Of a DNA stretch of 64,000 nucleotides, positions 1 to 8,234 are shown piece after piece. This DNA comes from Actinomadura syzygii (lineage in GTDB: Bacteria; Actinomycetota; Actinomycetes; Streptosporangiales; Streptosporangiaceae): the NCBI RefSeq assembly GCF_008085905.1, contig NZ_VSFF01000005.1:434001-498000 (forward strand). Reading direction: 5' to 3'. The translations under genes and the position numbers were made by a program. The notes under the pieces are model-generated. The model was not told where the DNA came from and searched no databases. It worked only from the letters and a program-made list of their open reading frames with translations. Numbering within the stretch: position 1 is the stretch's first letter; every line of letters begins with the position of its first letter.

Positions 1-285
1 CTGGAGGTCTCTCGACTTCTCCAGGGCCTGCTGGGCGGCGTACTGGGAGTCCTTGAGCTTGGCGAGGTCGCCGCCGTACTCCTTGTCCAGCTTCTCGATC
101 TGCCTGTTCAGCTGGGCGAACTTCTTGCTGTCGCCCGGGTCGGCCGCGTAGGCCGCGAGGGCGGCGGGCGCGGCGCCCGCGGACGGCGTGGCATGGCCGA
201 TCAGCGGCAGGGCCGCGGCGAAGGCCACGAGAGCGACGGCGGCGCGCTGGCGGACGTGCCGACGGGCGGAGGCGGGGGTCTCCAC
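1..285 (-). CDS. N-terminus of a secreted coiled-coil protein (probable NlpC/P60-type cell-wall hydrolase), cut by the window edge
   Basis: Only the first 95 codons are present; the gene runs off the left edge. A GTG start at 285 follows a GAGGAG ribosome-binding site. Residues about 1-40 form a signal peptide (basic ARRHVRQR, then an Ala/Leu/Val core and an Ala-rich cleavage area). From about residue 50 the sequence is charged and heptad-like (FAQLNRQIEKLDKEYGG, then LAKLKDSQYAAQQALEKS), a coiled coil. Signal peptide plus N-terminal coiled coil is typical of actinobacterial RipA-like NlpC/P60 endopeptidases, which cut peptidoglycan stem peptides. The catalytic domain is outside the window, so the enzyme class is inference. 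Confidence 0.6.
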   Translation of the reverse strand, partial: METPASARRHVRQRAAVALVAFAAALPLIGHATPSAGAAPAALAAYAADPGDSKKFAQLNRQIEKLDKEYGGDLAKLKDSQYAAQQALEKSRDLQ

Positions 286-399
286 GTGTACTCCTCTCGT
301 CATGGCCGGGGAATTGCGGACGGTCGATCGTCTGGGGCGCCGTCCGTGCCTCGCCAATCTAAACCCATGGGCCCGGCGGGACGGCGGGAAGCGCGAGAA

Positions 400-426
400 G
401 CCCGGCCCCCACGCTGGGAGCCGGGC
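400..426 (-). terminator. GC hairpin downstream of the S8 protease
   Basis: Seven-base arms GCCCGGC (400-406) and GCCGGGC (420-426) flank a 13-base loop. It lies about 20 bases past the protease stop on the minus strand. The T-run is very short, so termination is inferred from position and stem strength. Confidence 0.45.
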
Positions 427-444
427 CATCTTACGTGACGGGTC

Positions 445-1605
445 TCACAGGCTGCTCTTGTACACGAGCCGGTTCGCCTGCTGCTTCAGCCGCTTGAGGC
501 TGTGGGTGGAATTGTCGTTCAGCCATTTCTGCACTTGCGAGAACGTGGCCGTCTTGTGGGTGGACAGGTACAGCGCCGCGACGCCGGTCACGTGCGGGGC
601 CGCCATGGACGTCCCGGAAAGCGACTTCGTGCCGCCGCCCGGCCAGGTGGACGGGATGCTGTAGCCGGGGGCGCTGATGTCCACGCACTTGCCCCAGTTG
701 GAGAAGTCGGCGCGGTTGTCGTAGACGGTCGACGCCCCGACCGTCATGACCCAGCTCGCGCCGGACGGCGAGAACTTGCAGGCGTCCTTGTTGTCGTTGC
801 CCGCGGCGACGGTCACGAAGACACCGGACTTGGAGAGGTTCGCCACCGCGGTGTTCACCGCCGCCGAGCTCGGTCCCCCGACCGAGAGGTTCGCCACGGC
901 CGGCTTGGCGGCGTGGCCGCGCAGCCAGTTGGCGGCCTCGACGATGTCGGACATGTAGCCGTAGCCGTCGCAGTCCAGGATGCGCAGCGCCCGCAGGTTG
1001 ACGTTCTTGGCGACGCCGTAGGTCTTGGAGCCGATCGTCCCCGCGACGTGGGTCCCGTGGCCGTTGCAGTCGTTGCCGTCGCTGAAGCTGGACGCCCACC
1101 ACGCGATGGACGCGCGCCCGCCGAAGTTCGGGTGGGTCACGTCCAGGCCGGTGTCGATGACGTACGCGTTGACCCCGCTCCCGGTCGACTTGTACGTGTA
1201 GCTCTTGGAGAGCGTCCGGGACCGCTGGTCGATGCGGTCGAGGCCCCAGGACAGCGGCGCCTTCTGCGTGGTGTTGACCGAGATGACCTGGTCCTGCTCG
1301 ATCGCCGCGACGCGGCTGTCGTGCTGGAGCTTGCCGAGCTGGTCGCCGGTCAGCCGGGCGGCGAACCCGTTGAGGACGCCGTCGAACCGCCGCACCCCCG
1401 CGGCCCTGACCTTCTTCGCCGTGGCGTCGGGGGAGGCCCCGGCCTTCAGCGTGACGATGTACTGGCCAGGCACCGGCTTCCCCGTCGCAGCCGTGACCTT
1501 GACGGCGGCCGAGCCGTCGGAGGCGAGCACCGGAAACGCCGCGGCGCCCCCGACGCACGCGGCGACGGCTCCGATCAGCAACAGCCTTCGGTGGACAGTC
1601 CGCAA
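445..1605 (-). CDS. Secreted subtilisin-like serine protease (peptidase S8) with I9 propeptide
   Basis: Extracellular endopeptidase of 386 aa. Domains in order: signal peptide (about 1-30), inhibitor-I9-type propeptide (about 48-110, from GQYIVTLKAG), then the S8 domain. Catalytic residues are visible: Asp151 in VIDTGLD, His183 in GHGTHVAG, oxyanion Asn270 in VAAGND, Ser333 in GTSMAAPH. The single-domain length matches actinobacterial aqualysin/proteinase-K-like enzymes. I chose the TTG at 1605 because GGAGAGG sits just upstream; an in-frame ATG at 1632 has no good ribosome-binding site and would add nine residues. It is monocistronic and faces away from its neighbours. A GTCCT-N5-AGGAC palindrome lies 82 bases upstream. 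Role is probably nutritional or morphogenetic proteolysis; substrate unknown. Confidence 0.93.
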   Translation of the reverse strand: MRTVHRRLLLIGAVAACVGGAAAFPVLASDGSAAVKVTAATGKPVPGQYIVTLKAGASPDATAKKVRAAGVRRFDGVLNGFAARLTGDQLGKLQHDSRVAAIEQDQVISVNTTQKAPLSWGLDRIDQRSRTLSKSYTYKSTGSGVNAYVIDTGLDVTHPNFGGRASIAWWASSFSDGNDCNGHGTHVAGTIGSKTYGVAKNVNLRALRILDCDGYGYMSDIVEAANWLRGHAAKPAVANLSVGGPSSAAVNTAVANLSKSGVFVTVAAGNDNKDACKFSPSGASWVMTVGASTVYDNRADFSNWGKCVDISAPGYSIPSTWPGGGTKSLSGTSMAAPHVTGVAALYLSTHKTATFSQVQKWLNDNSTHSLKRLKQQANRLVYKSSL

Positions 1606-1686
1606 GGCCTCTCCTTCCCCCGTGGGCCGCATCGAAGGGCCCGCTAGATGATCGATGATTTCGATCGAGGGAACCTTAGCCGAGCT

Positions 1687-1701
1687 GTCCTGATTTAGGA
1701 C
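1687..1701. promoter_or_regulatory. Perfect inverted repeat upstream of the S8 protease
   Basis: GTCCT-GATTT-AGGAC is a perfect 5+5 palindrome with an AT-rich centre, rare in this GC-rich DNA. It lies between the protease start and the end of the kinase-like gene. On the minus strand TAAGGT (about 1673-1678) could be the -10 element, which would put the palindrome near the -35 region, a usual operator place. Function is inferred from position. Confidence 0.35.
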
Positions 1702-1776
1702 GTTAAAGCGGGCGAATTACCACCTGTGGACACCCGGATCTTCCGGAACCCACCCGTTCCGGAGCGAATCGGGAAT

Positions 1777-3615
1777 TCAGCCGCGGTTCAGACGACCGCC
1801 GTAGCCGAGGGACGTGCCGGGCCTGCTCCACGTGTACTGGAGCGTGCCGTCCGGCTGCCGCGAGACCTGGACGACGCCCGCCGTGCACGGCTTCGCGATG
1901 GACAGCGACATCTTCAGCGCGCTCTCGGTCCCCCTGGTCAGCGTCAGGGTGCCGGTGCACCCTTCTCGCTGGTAGAAGGCCGTGCCGGTCGTCCCGCCCG
2001 CCTCGAAACGGACCACGACGGGGAACGAGACGTTGCGCGTGGTGTTGACCAGCGTCCCTTTCCAGGTGCCCGCGAACCCGGACGGGATCGTGGTCACCGG
2101 ACGGTTGTTGGACGCGTTCGTGCTCTCCGGCGGAGAACTGCCGTCGTCGTCCTTGAGCTGCGGCCACAGCACCAGCGCGATGATGGCGATGCCCACGCCG
2201 ACCCCGATGACCAGGGAGAGCGCGACGCCGAGGACGTGGCTGCTGGGCCGCCGCATCCGGGCGAGGGACGCCATCGGGGACGGACGCCGCTCCCCGCCGG
2301 TCTCGCGTCCGTGCCCCAGGCCGGGGATGAGATGCGGTGACGAGTCGGCGGTGTTCGGGGGATCGTCCATGCCGACCGCGTCGAACGTGGCGGTCGGGTC
2401 GGGCGCGATCGGATCGCTGACCGGCTCGAAGCGCGTGGTCTGGCTGCTCTGGTCGCGCTGACGCGGTTCGTCCGCGCCGAAGGCGTTGAACGTCGTCGTC
2501 TCGTCGAAGGCGGCGGGATCGAGGTCGGCCGCCGGTTGCTCCGCCATGGGCTGGGGCGCGGCCTTGGGACGACGCGCCCGCGACAACTTCCCGAGGAGGG
2601 GAACCTTCTGTGCGTGCGCCGGTCCGCCCGGAGTAGGCGCGCCCATGGGCGTCCGGGGCGGCGGCATCTGCGCGGGCGGAGGCGGCCCTACAACGGGCGG
2701 AGGCGGGGGCACCTGCTGTGGCGCGGTCGGTTCCGCGACCGTGCCGTAGGCGAGCGCACGCCCCTCCTGAACCATCGAGGACGGCATGCGCCCAGAGAGT
2801 GGGTTGGCCTCGTCCAGGAGACGCTGGAGCAGATCCTTCGGGGACGGACGATTGGCCGGTTCCTTGGCGAGGGCGTCGGTGATGACGTCCCGCAGCGAAT
2901 CAGGCACCTCTGACAGGTCTGCCTCGTCGTAGACGATCCGCTGCATCACCTCGGACGGCGAACCGTCCCCGAACGGAGGTCTGCCAGAGAGGGTGAACAG
3001 GATTGTGGAGGCCCAGGCGAACACGTCCGCCGCCGGTCCGATGCCCATTCCGCTGAGCTGTTCCGGCGCCTTGTAGGCGGGGTCGTCCGTGATGTGCCCT
3101 GTGAAAGAGACGTTCACGGCCTCCAACGCCCCCGCGATGCCGAAATCGCTGAGGCGCGGCCCGCGCCGTCCCAGGAGAACGTTCCCGGGCTTCAGATTGT
3201 GATGAACCGCACCCGCGCGATGGACTGCCGCCAGAGCGATCGCGGTACCGACAGCCACTCGTTCGATGACCGCGACACCGCGCGGGCCCTCCTCGTCCAC
3301 GAGCTGCTGGAGGGACGGCCCGTCCACCCACTCGCTGACCACGTAGGGACGGTCGCCCTCCACATCGGCGTGCAGGATCGCGGCCGTACAGAAGCCGGAC
3401 ACCTTGCGGGCGGATGAGAACGCGCCCGCGAACCGCGTCCGCGCCGCGGGCTCGCCGCTCAGCCGGACGTGCAGGACCTTGACGGCGACGTCGGCGCCGG
3501 ACGGATCCCGGCCGAGGAAGACGGCGCCCTGCTCGCCGACGCCGAGCCGGCCCGTGACCGCGAACGGGCCGAGTCTTCGCGGGTCACCCGGCTGCAGGGG
3601 CAGCGCCTCGGGCAT
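1777..3615 (-). CDS. Membrane-anchored Ser/Thr protein kinase homologue, predicted pseudokinase
   Basis: 612 aa PknB-type architecture: kinase domain (about 15-265), Pro-rich disordered linker (about 290-450), one transmembrane helix (about 461-484) and a 125-residue extracellular domain with two Cys. The Gly loop (GVGEQGAV), the VAVK lysine (Lys46) and the DFG motif (Asp157) are kept. The catalytic loop normally reads HRDxKPxN but here is HHNLKPGN, so the catalytic Asp is Asn140. The codon is clearly AAT and nothing suggests a frameshift. By family knowledge this change abolishes or greatly lowers phosphotransfer, so it may act as an ATP-binding scaffold or sensor. The ATG at 3615 is well placed. 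The extracellular part resembles the small beta-rich sensor domains of actinomycete kinases; ligand unknown. Confidence 0.88.
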   Translation of the reverse strand: MPEALPLQPGDPRRLGPFAVTGRLGVGEQGAVFLGRDPSGADVAVKVLHVRLSGEPAARTRFAGAFSSARKVSGFCTAAILHADVEGDRPYVVSEWVDGPSLQQLVDEEGPRGVAVIERVAVGTAIALAAVHRAGAVHHNLKPGNVLLGRRGPRLSDFGIAGALEAVNVSFTGHITDDPAYKAPEQLSGMGIGPAADVFAWASTILFTLSGRPPFGDGSPSEVMQRIVYDEADLSEVPDSLRDVITDALAKEPANRPSPKDLLQRLLDEANPLSGRMPSSMVQEGRALAYGTVAEPTAPQQVPPPPPVVGPPPPAQMPPPRTPMGAPTPGGPAHAQKVPLLGKLSRARRPKAAPQPMAEQPAADLDPAAFDETTTFNAFGADEPRQRDQSSQTTRFEPVSDPIAPDPTATFDAVGMDDPPNTADSSPHLIPGLGHGRETGGERRPSPMASLARMRRPSSHVLGVALSLVIGVGVGIAIIALVLWPQLKDDDGSSPPESTNASNNRPVTTIPSGFAGTWKGTLVNTTRNVSFPVVVRFEAGGTTGTAFYQREGCTGTLTLTRGTESALKMSLSIAKPCTAGVVQVSRQPDGTLQYTWSRPGTSLGYGGRLNRG

Positions 3616-3810
3616 CTGACGAAACCTCCGTGTCCGCCGGGGACGGCGTCCCCGGCCTCCCCGTTTCCCTCACCTGGCCTGGCGCCGGGGGGTCCCTTTC
3701 TATCGCCTGCGCGGCGGCGCGGCGCCACCGGTCGCCAGGTGTTCACCGGTGGCCGGGTGTTCGCCCGCCGACCGCCGCCGCTCGGACGCGACACGGTAGC
3801 GTCGGTGGGG

Positions 3811-4269
3811 ATGCCGCGAAAACCGCTGACCCGCGACGTGCTGAACGAGCGGCGCGCCGCGCTCGGCCTGCCGCCCTACGGCGGACCCGACGAGCCCGCC
3901 GCGCTGCGCCGCGCGGCGCTCGGCACCGTCCTCGCCGCGTCCGAGGCGGGGAGCGCCGAACCGTCCAGGCCGGTCGTGATGGGAGCGGTGCGTTTCCTGC
4001 TCGACCGGCTCGCCGAGCTGGCGCCCGGCCGTTCGGTGGAGGTTCGGGTGCCTCCCTACGCCGCCGTCCAATGCGTCGACGGCCCGCACCATACCCGTGG
4101 TACCCCACCGAATGTGGTGGAGATGGACGCCGTCACATGGATCGGCCTGGCCACCGGACGCCTGGCCTGGGCCGACGCGGTGGCGGACGGCCGCGTCCGC
4201 GCCAGCGGCGCCCGCGCGGACCTATCGGAGCATCTCCCGCTGCCCCTCGACCGCGAGCCACTCGCCTGA
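3811..4269 (+). CDS. Sterol-carrier-family protein next to purF
   Basis: 152 aa soluble protein. Homologues with the same pattern ([14 protein letters not shown] start, central R(V/A)PP(Y/F)AAVQC segment, [18 protein letters not shown] near the C-terminus) are annotated sterol carrier family protein and usually sit beside purF in actinobacteria, as here; this is recalled family knowledge. The C-terminal part resembles the SCP2-like lipid-binding fold found in mycothiol-dependent maleylpyruvate isomerase relatives. No catalytic residues can be assigned. The ATG at 3811 follows GGTGGGG; in-frame sequence further upstream looks non-coding. It ends two bases before the stop of a convergent membrane-protein gene. 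Confidence 0.8.
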   Translation: MPRKPLTRDVLNERRAALGLPPYGGPDEPAALRRAALGTVLAASEAGSAEPSRPVVMGAVRFLLDRLAELAPGRSVEVRVPPYAAVQCVDGPHHTRGTPPNVVEMDAVTWIGLATGRLAWADAVADGRVRASGARADLSEHLPLPLDREPLA

Positions 4270-4271
4270 CC

Positions 4272-4643
4272 TCACGGGCGGGTGTCGGCCTTGGCGAAGG
4301 GGAACTCGCGTTCGACGCAGCCCCGGCGGGACGTGTCGTCCGGGTAGCGCGCCTCGTCCCCGCACTGGGCGGCCTTGCTCAGCAGCCAGAAAAGGACGCC
4401 CGCGCCTATCGCGAGGGCCAGGAACGAGCAGACGACGCCCACCAGCGCGGGACGGCGGTCAGCGTCCCGGCGAACGAGGCAGACCGTCCCCAGAACGAGC
4501 CCGCCGAGCGCCGGGACCATGCCCGCGAAACAGAGCAGGAGCCCGGCCAGACCGGCGATCCCGAGCACCTGCGAGGTCCTGGCCAGAGCGCTCCGCCGGG
4601 GCGGTGCGGGCGGCGAGTACGTCTGGTACCCCGGCAGCGTCAT
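4272..4643 (-). CDS. Small DUF4190-like membrane protein
   Basis: 123 aa. A short Pro/Tyr-rich cytoplasmic N-terminus (LPGYQTYSPPAPPRR) is followed by two hydrophobic helices (VLGIAGLAGLLLCFAGMVPA and the ALVGVVCSFLALAIGAGVLF stretch) joined by a basic VRRDADRR loop. The C-terminal tail is polar with two Cys. This layout matches DUF4190-type small actinobacterial membrane proteins of unknown function. The ATG at 4643 follows AGGTGGGA. An in-frame extension to 4778 exists but runs through the hairpin repeat at 4658-4729 and is rejected. Convergent with the sterol-carrier-family gene. Confidence 0.75.
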   Translation of the reverse strand: MTLPGYQTYSPPAPPRRSALARTSQVLGIAGLAGLLLCFAGMVPALGGLVLGTVCLVRRDADRRPALVGVVCSFLALAIGAGVLFWLLSKAAQCGDEARYPDDTSRRGCVEREFPFAKADTRP

Positions 4644-4657
4644 GCGGTTCCCACCTT

Positions 4658-4729
4658 TCTGGGGACGCCCCCCAGACCCCCGAGGCGGAGGACGCATGAT
4701 CCTCGCTTCGCTCCGGTCATGCGTCCTCC
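4658..4729. repeat. GC-rich intergenic repeat element with two hairpins
   Basis: First hairpin: TCTGGGG (4658-4664) with CCCCAGA (4670-4676). Second: GGAGGACGCATGA (4687-4699) with its perfect complement at 4717-4729, loop 17. The first half is related, in reverse orientation, to the elements at 7725-7753 and 9294-9323 (GGGGG, then a short variable part, then GGGG-YGCCCCCC-RG). It lies between the small membrane-protein gene and purF. The pattern suggests a dispersed repeat family, not a simple terminator. Confidence 0.55.
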
Positions 4730-4847
4730 ACGTGTCGGTCACCAGATTCCCCCGCCCTACGTGATGCCCATGCTTCACAGGCGTAAAGGTCGGTTAAGGA
4801 GATGCCACCGATCGGAGCAGGTGAACCGGGCAACTAGACTGGCTGGC

Positions 4848-6302
4848 GTGCCTCTCCGTGACGGTCGACTGAGCCACGACATCGATCCCTCCGACCGCCC
4901 CCCGCAGGACGCGTGCGGGGTGTTCGGCGTCTGGGTCCCAGCGGACCAGGCGTCCAGGGCCGAGGTGAGCAAGCTCACCTACTACGGCCTGTACGCGCTC
5001 CAACACAGGGGGCAGGAGTCGGCGGGCATCGCCGTCAGCGACGGCTCCCGCATCGTCGTCTTCAAGGACATGGGCCTCGTCGCCCAGGTCTTCGACGAAT
5101 CCGTCCTGAACACCCTGCGCGGCCACATCGCGGTGGGCCACTGCCGCTACTCCACGACGGGCTCGCCCACGTGGGAGAACGCGCAGCCCACGTTCCGGTC
5201 GTCGGACGCGGGCGGGCTGGCGCTCGTCCACAACGGCAACCTGATCAACACCCCGGAGCTGGCCGCGCGGCTGGCGCCCGGCGTGCTGACCGCGACGACC
5301 GACACCGAGGTCCTGACGGCCCTGCTCGCCACCAGCGGCGACGGCGGGCCCCTGGCCGCGGCGCGCGAGATCCTGCCCGCCACCCGCGGCGCGTACTCGC
5401 TGGTCTTCATGGACGAGGGAACGCTCTACGCCGCCCGCGACCCGGAGGGCATCCGCCCCCTCGTCCTCGGCGCGCTGGAGGACCGCGGCTGGGTCGTGGC
5501 GTCCGAGACCGCCGGGCTGGACATCGTCGGCGCCCGGTTCGTCCGCGAGATCGAGCCCGGCGAGATGGTCGCGATCGACGGCGACGGGGTGCGGTCCGAG
5601 CGGTTCGCCGAGGCCCGCCCCAAGGGCTGCCTGTTCGAGTACGTCTACCTGGCCCGTCCCGACACGACCATCGCCGGACGCAGCGTCCAGGCGACCCGCG
5701 TGGAGGTCGGCCGCCGCCTCGCCCGCGAGCACCCGGTCGAGGCCGACATGGTCATCCCGACGCCCGAGTCGGGCACCCCGGCCGCGATCGGCTACGCCGA
5801 GGCGTCCGGCATCCCCTACGGGCAGGGCCTGGTCAAGAACTCCTACGTCGGGCGGACGTTCATCCAGCCGTCCCAGACGATCCGCCAGCTCGGCATCCGC
5901 CTCAAGCTCAACCCGCTGCGCGAGGCGATCGAGGGCAAGCGGCTGGTCGTCGTGGACGACTCGATCGTCCGCGGCAACACCCAGCGCGCCATCGTCGGCA
6001 TGCTGCGGGACGCGGGCGCCGCCGAGGTCCACGTCCGGATCTCCAGCCCGCCCGTCTCCTGGCCGTGCTTCTACGGCATCGACTTCGCCACCCGCGCCGA
6101 GCTGATCGCGGGCAACCTCTCGGTGGAGGAGATCCGCGACTCCATCGGCGCCGACTCGCTCGGCTACATCTCCCTGGACGAGCTCATCTCCGCCTCGCAC
6201 ATCGCCAAGGACAACCTCTGCCGGGCCTGCTTCGACGGCGTCTACCCCATCCCGGTGGAAGAGGCCGCCCGCGGCAAGCACCTCCTGGAGGTCGGCCGGT
6301 GA
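4848..6302 (+). CDS. purF: Amidophosphoribosyltransferase (PurF)
   Basis: First committed step of purine synthesis: PRPP + glutamine to 5-phosphoribosylamine. 484 aa. A short propeptide (VPLRDGRLSHDIDPSDRPPQDA) precedes the Ntn nucleophile Cys in ACGVFGVW. Other landmarks: GLYALQHRGQESAG, VGHCRYSTTGS and VHNGNL of the class II glutaminase domain, the PRPP-binding VVVDDSIVRGNT, and a C-terminal CRACFDG that may belong to an Fe-S type site. The GTG at 4848 matches the N-terminus of Streptomyces PurF. No good ribosome-binding site precedes it, but TAGACT (4835-4840) lies seven bases upstream, so the message may be leaderless. purM follows with a GTGA overlap. Confidence 0.97.
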   Translation: MPLRDGRLSHDIDPSDRPPQDACGVFGVWVPADQASRAEVSKLTYYGLYALQHRGQESAGIAVSDGSRIVVFKDMGLVAQVFDESVLNTLRGHIAVGHCRYSTTGSPTWENAQPTFRSSDAGGLALVHNGNLINTPELAARLAPGVLTATTDTEVLTALLATSGDGGPLAAAREILPATRGAYSLVFMDEGTLYAARDPEGIRPLVLGALEDRGWVVASETAGLDIVGARFVREIEPGEMVAIDGDGVRSERFAEARPKGCLFEYVYLARPDTTIAGRSVQATRVEVGRRLAREHPVEADMVIPTPESGTPAAIGYAEASGIPYGQGLVKNSYVGRTFIQPSQTIRQLGIRLKLNPLREAIEGKRLVVVDDSIVRGNTQRAIVGMLRDAGAAEVHVRISSPPVSWPCFYGIDFATRAELIAGNLSVEEIRDSIGADSLGYISLDELISASHIAKDNLCRACFDGVYPIPVEEAARGKHLLEVGR

Positions 6303-7324
6303 CGTCCTACGAGGACGCCGGGGTCGACATCGGGGCGGGCGAGCGCGCCGTCGAGCTGATGAAGTCCCGGGTGGCCCGGTCACGCCGTCCCGAGGTCGTG
6401 GACGACGTCAGCGGCTTCGCGGGCCTCTTCGACGCCTCCGCCTTCCTGCGCTACAAGCGTCCCCTGCTCGCGACGTCCACCGACGGGGTCGGGACCAAGG
6501 TCGACCTGGCCCGGCGCCTCGGCGTCTACGACACGATCGGGCACGACCTGGTCGGCATGGTCGTCGACGACCTCGCCGTGTGCGGCGCCGAACCGCTGTT
6601 CATGACCGACTACATCGCCTGCGGCAAGGTCGTCCCGGAACGGATCGCCGACATCGTCGGCGGCGTCGCGGACGCCTGCGCCCTGGCCGGATGCGCCCTC
6701 GTCGGCGGCGAGACCGCCGAGCACCCCGGCCTGCTGGAGGCCGACGAGTTCGACCTGGCGGGCGCCGGGACGGGCGTCGTCGAAGCGGACGCCGTGCTGG
6801 GCCCCGACCGGGTCCGCCCAGGGGACGCCGTCATCGCGCTGGGGTCTTCTGGCATCCACTCCAACGGGTACTCACTCGTCCGCCACATCCTCGCCACCAC
6901 GGACCTCACCCTCGACTCACGTCCCAGCGAGCTCGACCGGACGCTGGGCGAGGAGCTGCTCACCCCGACGCGCATCTACGCCCAGGACTGCCTGGCCCTG
7001 GTGAACGAGGGCGGAGTGCGCGCTTTCGCCCACATCACGGGCGGCGGCCTGACCGCGAACCTGGCCCGTTCCCTGCCGCCCACCGCGGACGCGGTGCTGA
7101 ACCGCTCGTCCTGGGAGGTCCCGGCGCTGTTCCGCGTCCTGCAGGCGAACGGCGACGTCCCCTGGCCCGAGATGGACAAGACCTTCAACCTGGGCGTGGG
7201 GATGGTCGCCGTAGTGGCCCCCGAAGCCGCCGACGCGGCCCTCCGCCTCCTGGCGGCCCGAGGCGTCCCCGCATGGCCACTGGGCGAGATCACGACCGGC
7301 ACAGGACAGGCGGCCTACGCCTGA
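6299..7324 (+). CDS. purM: Phosphoribosylformylglycinamidine cyclo-ligase (PurM, AIR synthetase)
   Basis: Fifth step of purine synthesis: ATP-dependent closure of FGAM to AIR. 341 aa, full length. Typical motifs: N-terminal YEDAGVDIGAGERAVELMK, the STDGVGTKVDLA nucleotide loop, MVVDDLAVCGAEPLFMTDYI, LVGGETAEHPG and HITGGGLTANLARSLP. The GTG start at 6299 overlaps the purF stop (GTGA), so translation is coupled and the two form an operon. Transcription probably stops in the perfect hairpins about 290 bases downstream. Confidence 0.97.
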   Translation: MTSYEDAGVDIGAGERAVELMKSRVARSRRPEVVDDVSGFAGLFDASAFLRYKRPLLATSTDGVGTKVDLARRLGVYDTIGHDLVGMVVDDLAVCGAEPLFMTDYIACGKVVPERIADIVGGVADACALAGCALVGGETAEHPGLLEADEFDLAGAGTGVVEADAVLGPDRVRPGDAVIALGSSGIHSNGYSLVRHILATTDLTLDSRPSELDRTLGEELLTPTRIYAQDCLALVNEGGVRAFAHITGGGLTANLARSLPPTADAVLNRSSWEVPALFRVLQANGDVPWPEMDKTFNLGVGMVAVVAPEAADAALRLLAARGVPAWPLGEITTGTGQAAYA

Positions 7325-7538
7325 CGCCCCCCGAAAACGCCCCTCAGAGCCACGCTGAGCCCCCCACGGCCCCCAACGGCCACACGGTGTAACCCATGGC
7401 GCCAACGCCCAGCGAAAACGCCCCTCAGCCGCGAACACCACCGACCAGCAATGACGATCACAACAGCGAGGCGCGAAGAACCCGGCCGGTGCTCAAAACG
7501 ACTCACGAACAACAACCACGCCAGGCGAGGTTTCAGAC

Positions 7539-7619
7539 ACCTCAGCCACGGCTCACGTGTGTTTCAGAGACCTCAGCCACGGTTCACGTGTTCCGGGACC
7601 TCAGCCACAGGTCACGTGT
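7539..7619. repeat. Three short tandem repeats, each with a CACGTG-type core
   Basis: The unit ACCTCAGCCAC-RG-YTCACGTGT recurs at 7539, 7570 and 7598 (spacings 31 and 28). Each copy ends in TCACGTG, holding a CACGTG palindrome. The last copy runs into the first large hairpin. They sit in the 430-base space between purM and the DUF3073 gene. Three imperfect units with no spacers are not a CRISPR. They could be protein-binding sites or a minisatellite; function unknown. Confidence 0.6.
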
Positions 7620-7660
7620 TGGGGGCCTCCGGCGCCCCAGCGCCGGAGGCCCCCAACACG
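7615..7660. terminator. 21-bp perfect inverted repeat, probable bidirectional terminator
   Basis: Arms 7615-7635 and 7640-7660 are perfectly complementary over 21 bases with a CCCA loop. The core is GGGGGCCTCCGGCGC. It lies between the convergent purM and DUF3073 genes. No U-run is needed for strong stems in actinomycetes; the assignment rests on position and stability. Confidence 0.7.
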
Positions 7661-7661
7661 C

Positions 7662-7720
7662 CGGACGGCGGGGCGTTTCCCAAGCCGCGAACGCGGTCTT
7701 GGGAAACGCCCCGCCGTCCG
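7662..7720. terminator. 23-bp perfect inverted repeat with inner hairpin
   Basis: Arms 7662-7684 and 7698-7720 pair perfectly over 23 bases. The 13-base loop itself holds CCGCG-AA-CGCGG. It begins one base after the previous hairpin. The two in series should terminate transcription from both sides. Such long perfect pairing also suggests an element that spreads as a palindromic unit. Confidence 0.65.
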
Positions 7721-7724
7721 TAAC

Positions 7725-7753
7725 GGGGGTTCCAGGGGGTCGCCCCCCTGGGT
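7725..7753. repeat. Dispersed GC-rich repeat copy (intergenic)
   Basis: Contains CCAGGGGG-TCGC-CCCCCTGG (arms 7732-7739 and 7744-7751). It shares the 18-base run GGGGTCGCCCCCCTGGGT, plus the flanking GGGGG and TTC, with 9294-9323 inside the dehydrogenase gene. A related reversed copy lies at 4658-4683. Third member of the hairpin array after purM. Confidence 0.6.
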
Positions 7754-7756
7754 AGA

Positions 7757-7960
7757 TCAAGAGGTCCCGTCTTTGCGGTCCTCCGTGCCGTAGTCATCGG
7801 CGTAGTCGGCGTACTTCTCGGCGAGCTCGTCGTAGGAGTCGTCGCCAGACTCGCTGACTCCCAGTTCGCTCTTCAGGCGGTCGAGGTCCGTGTTGCCGCT
7901 GTTGTACTTGAGCTGTCGGGCAACCTTTACCTGCTTGGCCTTGGCTCGGCCGCGACCCAT
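7757..7960 (-). CDS. DUF3073 family small protein
   Basis: 67 aa. The start MGRGRAKAKQVKVARQLKYN followed by SGNTDLDRLKSELG is the signature of DUF3073, a small, highly conserved actinobacterial protein of unknown function. The basic N-terminal half suggests nucleic-acid or ribosome contact (inference); the C-terminus is acidic and Tyr-rich (DELAEKYADYADDYG). The ATG at 7960 is the family start; an in-frame extension to 8044 is not conserved. It lies between purM and the dehydrogenase, as in Streptomyces. Confidence 0.92.
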   Translation of the reverse strand: MGRGRAKAKQVKVARQLKYNSGNTDLDRLKSELGVSESGDDSYDELAEKYADYADDYGTEDRKDGTS

Positions 7961-8234
7961 TGGCTCGACCCCCTCGATGGTCAGGGCTTTCGTGGGCCCA
8001 TCAACGCGCGCGTGTACCACACGAACCGGTGCCTGATGAGCCATGCGTCAGTCACGAGTACAACCGTACCCGTTTTGCGCCCGGCTCGGTACATAGACGG
8101 AACGTGGCGGCGCCCTTGTTGCTGATGGCGACAGTGTATCCGGTGGTCACGGGTAGGTGCCAAAGGCCGCCATGGGGACGTTCCCACGGCGGCCGTTCGG
8201 CGGTCCGAACACGCGAATGTTCAGATTCCAGGGG

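Noticed and set aside
188..664. Plus-strand frame across the gap at the left end
   Set aside because: Crosses the terminator and both minus-strand genes; no protein-like features.
4644..4778. N-terminal extension of the small DUF4190-like protein
   Set aside because: Runs through a hairpin repeat and lacks a ribosome-binding site; the ATG at 4643 has a good one.
4794..6383. Long minus-strand frame of 529 codons opposite purF
   Set aside because: Composition is the Arg/Ala/Gly/Asp-rich pattern of an antisense frame in high-GC DNA, and purF on the plus strand is certain.
7539..7619. CRISPR-like array
   Set aside because: Only three imperfect units with no unique spacers of regular length, and no cas genes.
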